A DNA stretch of 64,000 bases from an uncultured Bacillota bacterium (GTDB taxonomy: Bacteria > Bacillota_I > Bacilli_A > RFN20 > CAG-826), in assembly GCA_949293555.1 (NCBI GenBank), contig CASFDV010000001.1:302605-366604 (forward strand). Reading direction: 5' to 3'. How positions within the stretch are numbered: position 1 is the first letter of the stretch; the number at the start of each line of letters is the position of its first letter. The notes beneath the pieces are model-generated. The model made no database searches and was not told the origin of the DNA. It was given only the letters and a program-made list of their open reading frames with translations. Below are positions 8,088-15,512 of this stretch, piece after piece. A program made the translations under genes and the position numbers.

Positions 8088-10136
8088 ATGAGAAAGAGAA
8101 TTCCCGTGCTGGCCCTGATCGCGGCGACGAGCGCCGCCGTCCTTCTGCCTGGCTGCGACACGTCCACTGTCACGAGCAGCCAGCCCGACGAGGGATCCAG
8201 CAGCATCTTCGTCCCCGATGTCGAGATCGACGACATCGAGGTCGACGAGGACTACCAGAACATCGTCCTCGCGGTGGGCGACACGCTCAACATCCGCGAC
8301 CACATCACCGTCTACGACGTGGATGGCGAGGTGGTCGAGGAATACGCCCTCACCGTCACCACGACCACTCCTGACATCGTGAGCATTCAGGACGACGTCC
8401 TCACCGTCACGGGCATCGGCGACTGGCTCATCACCCTCAACGTCGGCGGCACTCCCCGCCAGTGGAGGGGCTCCGCGATCAGCCAGGAGAACAAGGAGAT
8501 CCGCGAGTTCGCCGCCACGATCGGGCTGAACTACACCGCGAGCCTCTACTCCCGGAAGAACGACGAACTCATGTCCTCGATGCTCCACCACGAGGACTAC
8601 GTCTACACCGACGAGTGGAAGGTCAACACCGAGGCCGGCGAGACCTTCGGGGGAGGCTACCTCCGTCTCTCGAACGGCACCTACAGCTACGACTACGACT
8701 ACGACATGGCCGCGGGCACGGGCGAGAACCTCGTCATCAACCCGGGCATCATGGCCGACCTCTCCCTCTATACGATCGGCGTCGAGCCCTCGCTACCAGC
8801 CGCCTCCTTCAAGGACGTGACCGTCACCGACTACCAGGGGAACCCCTACGACATGGTGGCCATCGGCTATGAGGAGGCCGACGCGCTCCTCATCGCCGCA
8901 ACCGGCGTCTACGGCGTCGCCGACATCCTCGAGGAACGCGGGGGCGACGCCGCCTCGGCCAGCACCTACAACTTCTACGTCGAGCATCTGACCGCCGAGG
9001 AGAACAGCGCCCGCGGCGGCAAGGCCGTCGAGGCCCTCGCGATGTCCTTCTACATGCGGAACATCCCGAAGGAGAACAACGCGATCGCCACCCTCTACAT
9101 CGAGGACATCAACGCCACCAGCATCGCCGAGGTCGACGAGGCCATCGAGGAGGACAGGATCCCCGCGAAGCTTTCCTTCGACCCGCTCACCGAGTTCTTC
9201 GCCGACATCATCGGCGCCAAAAAGAGCTACAAGATGACCTCCTGGGCCTTCGTGGGCGTCGGAGTCAGCTACACGGACGGCTCCACCGGCTACATCACCG
9301 TCGATGACGCCGTCGAGCTCTACCCCAACGACCCGAACGTCCTCGCCTACGCGAACGAGATCTACGAGACCGCGGCGTTGTTCAACTTCCAGACGGACGA
9401 CTACTGGACCACCTACGTCGATAGCGACGAGACTCTCAGCGTCCGCGAGGACGGGGCCTACCTCGGCTACAAGAACGCCTCGGACGGCAACATCTACGGC
9501 TATAGCGGGCTCGACTTCGACCAGGAAACCGGCACCGTCGGCGAGGCGCCGGCGAACGTGAGCCTCGTCATGGAGGAGGCCAGCATCTGGGACGCGGGCA
9601 TCAGCACCGACCTCGTGGACACCACGGGCCAGGTCGTCGGGACGATCCCCGCCCCCTTCACTGTCGCCGACCAGACCGCCGAGCTCCACGCGGGCATCGA
9701 CTACTCCTTGGCCGAGACCGATATCGACCTTGGGGACGGCACCCTTGCGCACGTCGCCCTCCCGACCGCCTATGGCGAGAGCGAGGACTGGATCCGCGAC
9801 ATGATCGCCCTCCACCCCCTCACCGGCCCGGACATGGCCTATAACCTCACCTATAACCTCGTCGGTTCCAACGGGCTGACCTGGAAGGACTTCATCAACA
9901 GCATCACCATCGAGATCGTCGATGGCTCCATCTACATCGACATCATGATGTACGGCATGGGCGGCATCTACATCCCTGACCTCGCCTCCTACGCGGTGAA
10001 CGCCGAGCTCCACTGGATCACCATGATCGACGGCGTCGGCGAGACCGTGGTACCCGACGTGGGCGCCATCGTCCCACCCGTGGCCGGAGGCGGCGAGACC
10101 GGCGGCACGGAGACGAGCGAGCCGAGCGCCAACTAA
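8088..10136 (+). CDS. Uncharacterised lipoprotein, tandem paralogue
   Basis: A 682-residue lipoprotein with signal MRKRIPVLALIAATSAAVLLPGC, lipobox LPGC and a Ser-rich linker. Residues of about 45-125 form a Big/immunoglobulin-like strand pattern (LAVGDTLNIRDHITVYD... VTGIGDWLITLNVGG). The rest has repeated aromatic strands and no recognisable catalytic motif. It aligns in order with the preceding lipoprotein (6141-7961). GGAGG (8073-8077) precedes the ATG. It is transcribed on its own, with a terminator on each side and a cre-like site upstream. The C-terminus ends in a Gly/Glu/Thr-rich tail. The function is unknown, and carbon-regulated surface display is an inference. Confidence 0.75.
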   Translation: MRKRIPVLALIAATSAAVLLPGCDTSTVTSSQPDEGSSSIFVPDVEIDDIEVDEDYQNIVLAVGDTLNIRDHITVYDVDGEVVEEYALTVTTTTPDIVSIQDDVLTVTGIGDWLITLNVGGTPRQWRGSAISQENKEIREFAATIGLNYTASLYSRKNDELMSSMLHHEDYVYTDEWKVNTEAGETFGGGYLRLSNGTYSYDYDYDMAAGTGENLVINPGIMADLSLYTIGVEPSLPAASFKDVTVTDYQGNPYDMVAIGYEEADALLIAATGVYGVADILEERGGDAASASTYNFYVEHLTAEENSARGGKAVEALAMSFYMRNIPKENNAIATLYIEDINATSIAEVDEAIEEDRIPAKLSFDPLTEFFADIIGAKKSYKMTSWAFVGVGVSYTDGSTGYITVDDAVELYPNDPNVLAYANEIYETAALFNFQTDDYWTTYVDSDETLSVREDGAYLGYKNASDGNIYGYSGLDFDQETGTVGEAPANVSLVMEEASIWDAGISTDLVDTTGQVVGTIPAPFTVADQTAELHAGIDYSLAETDIDLGDGTLAHVALPTAYGESEDWIRDMIALHPLTGPDMAYNLTYNLVGSNGLTWKDFINSITIEIVDGSIYIDIMMYGMGGIYIPDLASYAVNAELHWITMIDGVGETVVPDVGAIVPPVAGGGETGGTETSEPSAN

Positions 10137-10152
10137 GGCGAAATCACCTGCA

Positions 10153-10183
10153 AGAGGCCCTTCCTTCGGGGAGGGCCTTTTCT
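10153..10183 (+). terminator. Rho-independent terminator
   Basis: GC-rich stem AGGCCCTTCC/GGAGGGCCT around a TTCG-type loop followed by TTTTCT, just after the stop at 10136. Confidence 0.85.
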
Positions 10184-10260
10184 CTTGGCAAAGGAAACCT
10201 CTGCAATACGGGCAGATTGAATTTGAAAAGGGAAACCCTGCAAATCCCTGATAAGGGATA

Positions 10261-10290
10261 CGAAAAGCCGCCCTCCCGAAGGAAGGCGGC
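10261..10290 (-). terminator. Rho-independent terminator of the PIN-domain gene
   Basis: On the minus strand GCCGCC...GGCGGC with a TTCG loop and TTTTCG, starting 8 bases after the stop of the gene at 10299-12002. Between the two terminators (10184-10260) nothing else is seen. Confidence 0.85.
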
Positions 10291-10298
10291 CGGACTCG

Positions 10299-12002
10299 CT
10301 ACTTCTTGAGCTTCGCGCGTTCCTGCTGGATGGCGCGGAGCCCGAGCTTGAGCTTGGTCCTCTCGCTCGGCTTCAAGGCGCGGAGCCTTTCCTCCTGCTC
10401 GTCGAGGTCCTTGAGCTTCCTCTCGATGGTGACCGAGGGATTCCCGAGGTTGGCGAGAACGATCTGCTCGTGCTTGAGGGCGAGGACGAGGTTGTCGCTC
10501 TTGGGAGCAGGCTTCCTCGCGATCGCGACCTTCTTCTCAGGCGCAGGCTTCGCCTCGGGTTTCGGAACAGGCTTGGCCTGGGGTTTCGCCTCGGGCTTGG
10601 GCGCTGCCTCCTTCTTTTCCGGGGCGGGAGCCTTCTTGGGCCCGGGCTTCTGGTAGCCGGCCTTGTAGTCCCCCTTGTTCCCCTTCTCGAGGATGAATGT
10701 GGCGCCCTTGATGGTGACGGACTTCCTCTCGCCAGGGCCGAAGGAGATGTCCTTCACCGCGGCGAGGACCACGTCCTCCGTGAGGTCGAAGGGCCCGTGG
10801 ACGGCGGGGAGATAGGGCACCCCGGTCCCGCGGACCATCCCGCCCTCGTGGGCGACGCTCTTGGCGATCGCCGCCTCAAGGGTCGGCCCGAACTCGAAGA
10901 ACGGCTTGGGGAGCGATTCCTGGGGAGGAAGTTCCTTCCTGGCAGGGAGAGGCTTCTCCCGTCCCTCCATCGCGGTGAAGACGGGGATTTCCTCGTCTCC
11001 GCGGGGACGGCCGCCTTTCCGCTCGGGATAGCTCTTTTCGAAGTTCTCGTTGGGAGCGGGTTTCGTTTCCTGAGGCTTCTCCGAAGGCTTGGGGGCTTCC
11101 TTCTTGCCTGGTGTCTCGATCTCGGCGAGAAGCATCTTCTCCGCCTCGACTAGCTTGGGCATGTCGTAGGTGAGGGAGAGGGCCTCCAGCTCCGCCTTGG
11201 GAGCGTTCTTCATCCTCTCCATCTGCTCGCGGACGGCCTTGAGGGCCTTGTCGCGCGGGCAGCCGGGGTTCTTGACCATCGCCCCGACGACGGCGTTCTT
11301 GGCGATCAGCTCCGACTGGACGTCGGTGAGGGTCTTCGGGTTCCTGACCTTCCTGGCCGGCATGGGAGCGGCCTTCGTCTCCTGGGGCTTCGCTTCCTTC
11401 CGTTCGGGAAGGCGCGGCTCCTTCCTCTCCCTCCGGACCTCGGTCCTGGGAGCGGCCCTCGTTCCCTGTCCCTTCGCGCGGGCGATCGCGTCCTTGATGG
11501 GCCCGATCTCTCCCCCGGGAAGGAGGGTGAACACCTTGAGGGCGCGCCCGTGCTGGGACTCCATCTCGTTCAGATGGAGGAGGTCCCGCGCGAGCTTCCT
11601 GTCCTGGGTGATCACCATCACCTTGCTGTTGAGGCGGAGGGTGTTCGCGCGGTTCGTGATGACGTTATCCGCGAACTCCTGTTCTTCCTTTGGGTCCGCC
11701 TTCCAGTGTTCCAGTATCTTCTTCCCGAAGAGCCCCGAGTCCTTGGCGATGATCTTGAGAGCGCGGATCGCGCCGATCCGCGGCTCGGGATCGGTCGAGA
11801 GCTTGTTCTTCTCAAGCTCGTTCATCACCTGCTCGAGCAGCACGATGTGGACATTCTTGTCGAGATAGTCCTTGGAATCCTTGAGCACTTCCATGAATTC
11901 CGGGAACTCGTCGTCCATCAGGGAACAAGTATCCAGGAACACGTAGTTGAAGCCGCTGAGGGCCATCGCCAGTGCCGAGGATCTTTTTTCCTCTATGTAC
12001 AT
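10299..12002 (-). CDS. PIN-domain nuclease-like protein with long Lys/Pro-rich tail
   Basis: A 567-residue cytoplasmic protein. Residues of about 18-160 form a PIN fold. Asp24 sits in VFLDTCSLMDD, Glu62 in LLEQVMNELEK, and Asp112 and Asp134 in FADNV and VITQDRKLARDL. These match the acidic metal-binding set of PIN RNases and the N-terminal domain of PhoH-type proteins. No PhoH ATPase follows. Instead there is a long low-complexity stretch rich in Lys, Pro, Glu and Ala (about 185-530, with a PKPEAKPQAK-type repeat), interrupted by a folded segment at about 365-450. It ends with a short charged helix. AAAGGAGG is about 20 bases upstream of the ATG, rather far, so the start is uncertain. No antitoxin gene is adjacent, so a toxin role is not supported. 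RNA processing is the likeliest role. Confidence 0.7.
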   Translation of the reverse strand: MYIEEKRSSALAMALSGFNYVFLDTCSLMDDEFPEFMEVLKDSKDYLDKNVHIVLLEQVMNELEKNKLSTDPEPRIGAIRALKIIAKDSGLFGKKILEHWKADPKEEQEFADNVITNRANTLRLNSKVMVITQDRKLARDLLHLNEMESQHGRALKVFTLLPGGEIGPIKDAIARAKGQGTRAAPRTEVRRERKEPRLPERKEAKPQETKAAPMPARKVRNPKTLTDVQSELIAKNAVVGAMVKNPGCPRDKALKAVREQMERMKNAPKAELEALSLTYDMPKLVEAEKMLLAEIETPGKKEAPKPSEKPQETKPAPNENFEKSYPERKGGRPRGDEEIPVFTAMEGREKPLPARKELPPQESLPKPFFEFGPTLEAAIAKSVAHEGGMVRGTGVPYLPAVHGPFDLTEDVVLAAVKDISFGPGERKSVTIKGATFILEKGNKGDYKAGYQKPGPKKAPAPEKKEAAPKPEAKPQAKPVPKPEAKPAPEKKVAIARKPAPKSDNLVLALKHEQIVLANLGNPSVTIERKLKDLDEQEERLRALKPSERTKLKLGLRAIQQERAKLKK

Positions 12003-12084
12003 AGTCTTTTTCTTTCTACGTACCTCCTTTCTCCAAGTATTTTAAGACTCTCCCCTCCCCTTGGGAAATCCAATTGCAACGATG

Positions 12085-12113
12085 GAGAAAAAGCCGCCCT
12101 TTCGAGCGGCTTT
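12085..12113 (-). terminator. Rho-independent terminator
   Basis: Minus-strand stem AAGCCGC/GCGGCTT with TTTTTC following, about 25 bases beyond the stop at 12136. Confidence 0.8.
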
Positions 12114-12135
12114 GACGGAGATTTCGGGATTTTCC

Positions 12136-14475
12136 TTATTCGAGGTTCTCCGTGGAGGAACGCCAATGCCACATGGACTCGTTCCAGATCCGGAGGCTGA
12201 ACATAGAGGACTCGCTATAGAGAATCTCGATGTGGATCCCGTAGCCAGCCTTCCCCCAGGACTTGGAGATGTCCCCGTAGACGAACCCTTCCTCCACGAG
12301 AAGGGCCTTGTATGCTTCCGCGTACTCCTGGCTCTTCTCGCTCCCAACGAGGTCGCGATCATTGAAGATCTCAAAGGAGACGAGGGGATCCGTGTTGCTC
12401 AAATCCCACCAGCCGGAAAGATAGGGGTCGTAGAGGTAAGGGATCTTGTCCGCCCATTCCTCGCCGACCCACTCGATGCCCACGAGCTTCTCATAGACAT
12501 CCGGCTCTCCCTTCGACCATGTCGTCGGCCTCTCAAAGGACCCACGGATCGCGCTGAAGTCGATGTCCGAGGGAAGGGTCGCCCCGTAGGTGATCTCGAC
12601 CTTCTCCTCCCCGAAGCCGTCCGTGCCGTAGGTGTAGCCCTGCACCTTCCCGTCCCTGTAGTCGAAGGACAGGGTGGAGTCAACGATGTACTGGCCGTTG
12701 GGGCCGAGGAATAGGTGGTCCTTGAAGCCCTTGATGCCGGCCTTCGGGACGATGTGCTCGCCCGTGCCGTCGAAGGCGAGGGCGCGCGGGTCGATCCCCT
12801 TTACCGGGAGGTAGTCGGCCAGGGAAAGCGCCCCTACCCCCTCGTCGGTGAGGCGGGCGACGAGCCCGTCCTCCGTCTCATCGACGACGAAGGGAGAGAC
12901 CTTGTCGTTGGCGAACACATAGCCGCTGTAGGTGTGGATGATCCCGTAGTCGCCTCCCGGCGCGGTGTCCGTGGAGGCGGTGTCGTAGAGGATGATGTCG
13001 TCGGCGACGGTCACGGCCTTGGGAAAGGTCTCGTCCCCCGCCCTGGTCGCGACGAGCTTATAGCCGCCGGTCTCGTCGAGGTCCTCGAAGGCGAGGCCGA
13101 TGCTCTCGTCGTCGCTCCCGTCCTTGTAGGGAGCAACCTCCGCGAGGGGCTCGCCCTCAAGGAAGTCGATGCTCATCTCATAGTGGAAGATGCCGTCCCC
13201 GATCTGGACGTCGCGCGAGATGGCCTCGATATGGGCAAGCTTGCCTTCCTCGTCCAGGGAGGCGGTCATCTCGATGACGACCCCCATCCCGATCTCGGAG
13301 CCGCCGATCTTCGTGGCGATCTCGTCGTAGCGATAGCCGAAGTAGCGGTACTCGTTGGTCCCGGTCTTGCGGAAGGCCTTCCCTTCCAGAAGCGAGAGGA
13401 AGTCCGGGACGGAGGAGGCGTAGCTCTCCGTGGAAGAGACGTGATGCAGGAGGTTGTCCGGCCCGAGATAAACCTCCTCGAGCATTCCTTCCCCGTCGGC
13501 CTGGTAGCGGCTTTCCACGGGGACCTCTCCCCTCCGGTCGGTGATGGAGCGCTCCTCCCCCGCGATGTCGTAGGTAGCGAGGATGTCGCTCGGGACGTCA
13601 TAGATGACGTCGTCGAGATAGACGCTGACGTTCGCCTCGTAGGAGACGAGGTTCCCCGCGACCGGGGAAAGCATCTGCTCGGTCAGATACTCCTCAGGAA
13701 GCGACCAGGAGAGGAGGAAGTCTTCCACCTTGCTCTCGGAGGAGGTCCCGACCTCCTCGATGATCCCGACCGTCCCGTCGATCAGCTCGATGTCGCTCCC
13801 CTCGGTGAAGGAGGGGGCGAAGCTCACCTTCACGGAATCCCCGTCCACGAGCGACAGGGCGACGCGGAAGATGCCGGGGACCTGGGTGCTCAGCCCGAAC
13901 ATGTTCGCGAAGATGGCGATGATGTCCTCGTCCTCGCTTAGGTAGGAGCCGCTCTGGTAGAAGAAGGCGTCCTCGCTCCAGTCGACCCCCTCCACCTCGA
14001 GGAGCTTGAGGTAGTCGAGCTCGCTCGTCGCGGCGTATGGCCGGGCCTTCCCGGTGGAGTCCTCATAGGTGAGGGCGTTCCTCACCTCGTAGCCGGCGCT
14101 CCCGCGGACGAGGGAGTAAAGGAGCCTCCCCTCGCCCTCGTAGGAGTCGAGGGCGATCGAGGCGCTGTCGCTCGTCGTGTCGTAGATGTAGTCCTTGGTG
14201 AGGACGATCTTCCCGCTCACCGTCTCCCCGTCGTAAAGCCCGTAGGAGTAGTTGCTCCCCGCCTTGGCCTCGTCGATGAGGGCCATGATCGCGCCAAGGT
14301 CTTCCTTGTCATCGGTCTCGCCCCCGCCCTGGGACTCGCTTCCCGAGCCCTGGGAAATGCTTCCGGAGGATGAGCTATCCCCGCTCTCAGAGCCGCTCGA
14401 GGAGACGTCCCCGTTCCCGCAGGAGGCGAGGACCGCGGCCGCAAGAAACAGGGGCAATATGACTTTTTTCTTCAT
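12136..14475 (-). CDS. Large uncharacterised lipoprotein
   Basis: A 779-residue lipoprotein starting at 14475 (MKKKVILPLFLAAAVLASC). A longer frame begins at 14562 but places 29 residues before the signal and is rejected. After a Ser/Gly-rich linker the protein holds beta-rich repeats around the pattern of a YIYDTTSDSAS or YRYFGYRYDE strand followed by FEMSI-like strands. No catalytic motif is recognised. It shows the same architecture as the exported proteins at 18750, 53025 and 54506 (an early ALIDEAKAGSNYSYGL-type segment, then many short strands) and is probably a distant paralogue. AAAGGAAC lies about 18 bases upstream. It is divergent from the lipoprotein at 14675. Confidence 0.7.
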   Translation of the reverse strand: MKKKVILPLFLAAAVLASCGNGDVSSSGSESGDSSSSGSISQGSGSESQGGGETDDKEDLGAIMALIDEAKAGSNYSYGLYDGETVSGKIVLTKDYIYDTTSDSASIALDSYEGEGRLLYSLVRGSAGYEVRNALTYEDSTGKARPYAATSELDYLKLLEVEGVDWSEDAFFYQSGSYLSEDEDIIAIFANMFGLSTQVPGIFRVALSLVDGDSVKVSFAPSFTEGSDIELIDGTVGIIEEVGTSSESKVEDFLLSWSLPEEYLTEQMLSPVAGNLVSYEANVSVYLDDVIYDVPSDILATYDIAGEERSITDRRGEVPVESRYQADGEGMLEEVYLGPDNLLHHVSSTESYASSVPDFLSLLEGKAFRKTGTNEYRYFGYRYDEIATKIGGSEIGMGVVIEMTASLDEEGKLAHIEAISRDVQIGDGIFHYEMSIDFLEGEPLAEVAPYKDGSDDESIGLAFEDLDETGGYKLVATRAGDETFPKAVTVADDIILYDTASTDTAPGGDYGIIHTYSGYVFANDKVSPFVVDETEDGLVARLTDEGVGALSLADYLPVKGIDPRALAFDGTGEHIVPKAGIKGFKDHLFLGPNGQYIVDSTLSFDYRDGKVQGYTYGTDGFGEEKVEITYGATLPSDIDFSAIRGSFERPTTWSKGEPDVYEKLVGIEWVGEEWADKIPYLYDPYLSGWWDLSNTDPLVSFEIFNDRDLVGSEKSQEYAEAYKALLVEEGFVYGDISKSWGKAGYGIHIEILYSESSMFSLRIWNESMWHWRSSTENLE

Positions 14476-14599
14476 TTTTGGTCGGATATGGGTTCCTTTC
14501 CCGTGCAAGTTTCGCGAGATGAAGGGCAATGTCAACGGAAATCGCGCCGAAAAGGCATGCATACCTCCGATAAATGAGGCTCCCCATAGCGTTTTTCCG

Positions 14600-14627
14600 T
14601 TGACATCGTCCCGCCCCGGTGTAGATT
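14600..14627 (+). promoter_or_regulatory. Promoter for the two-lipoprotein unit
   Basis: Perfect TTGACA (14600-14605), a 16-base spacer and TAGATT (14622-14627), 47 bases before the ATG at 14675. A second TTGACA on the minus strand (14535-14530) probably serves the divergent gene, but no clear -10 follows it. Confidence 0.65.
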
Positions 14628-14674
14628 GCCGACGGTTTCCGGATATTCCGGATACAGGAGGTTACGCGCAAAGA

Positions 14675-15472
14675 ATGCCAATGAAAACGAAAGTAATGCT
14701 TCTGGCGGCCTTGCCGCTTCTTCTCGCCGGTTGCGCGGGAGGCGGCCCCACCTCGGCCTCCGGCAGCGCTTCCTCGGAAGAAGGCGGCTCCAGCGGCCAG
14801 GGCTCCGCTTCCTCGAGCCACAACCCCGCCCTCGACATCAGCGACTACTCCTATGGGTTCAGCTCCCAGGACGCCCTCATCGAGATCGCCGTCGGACGCG
14901 CCCTTGCGATCGGGCACGAGTATCTGATCCGCTTCTCCTACACCGACAACACCCCGCTCGCGGGCACGACCATCGAGGTCGTCAACGGCCACATGCTCGA
15001 GGCGGAGGGGTCCGAGGGACGCTGGACCCTCATTCCCAAGGAAGAGGGCATCTGCGCCATCATCATCAAGGACGGGGAGGGAATCATCCGCTACCGCCAC
15101 AAGGTCCGCGTCCTCGCGCCCAAGGATGAGACGACGATGGAGGACTACCTCGTCTCCGTCGACTACTTCCAGAGCTGGCGGCTCGGAGGCCAGGACATGC
15201 AGCTGACCTTCATCCCCGGGAAGACCGCGATCGTCACGGGCGATGACGACGGGGGCGCTTCCATCGGGAGCATCACCTTCCAGTACGAGTACAGCTCGAG
15301 CTCGGGCGACGAGTTCGTCTACGACATCCTCGGCTGGCAGAACCAATCCACCACCCTCAACCCCCACACGATGACGATCACCATGGCCGGCGACATGATC
15401 CACTTCATCGGCGGTCTGGAGAGCGACCCCTACACGGTCGCCGTCTTCCAGCTTCCCGAAATCGCCTACTAG
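14675..15472 (+). CDS. Small lipoprotein of unknown function
   Basis: A 265-residue lipoprotein, MPMKTKVMLLAALPLLLAGC, with lipobox LAGC and a Ser/Gly linker to about residue 45. The start is at 14675 (or the second Met at 14681), with AGGAGG at 14656-14661. The mature part has a Big-like segment (ALAIGHEYLIRFSYTDNTPLAGTTIEVVNG) followed by a lipocalin-like strand region (SWRLGGQDMQLTFIPGKTAIV). No function was recognised. It is followed after 40 bases by the 893-residue lipoprotein at 15513, probably in one operon. Confidence 0.7.
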   Translation: MPMKTKVMLLAALPLLLAGCAGGGPTSASGSASSEEGGSSGQGSASSSHNPALDISDYSYGFSSQDALIEIAVGRALAIGHEYLIRFSYTDNTPLAGTTIEVVNGHMLEAEGSEGRWTLIPKEEGICAIIIKDGEGIIRYRHKVRVLAPKDETTMEDYLVSVDYFQSWRLGGQDMQLTFIPGKTAIVTGDDDGGASIGSITFQYEYSSSSGDEFVYDILGWQNQSTTLNPHTMTITMAGDMIHFIGGLESDPYTVAVFQLPEIAY

Positions 15473-15512
15473 CACTTCACTTTCTAAGGATTAAGGAAAC
15501 AAGGAGACACCT

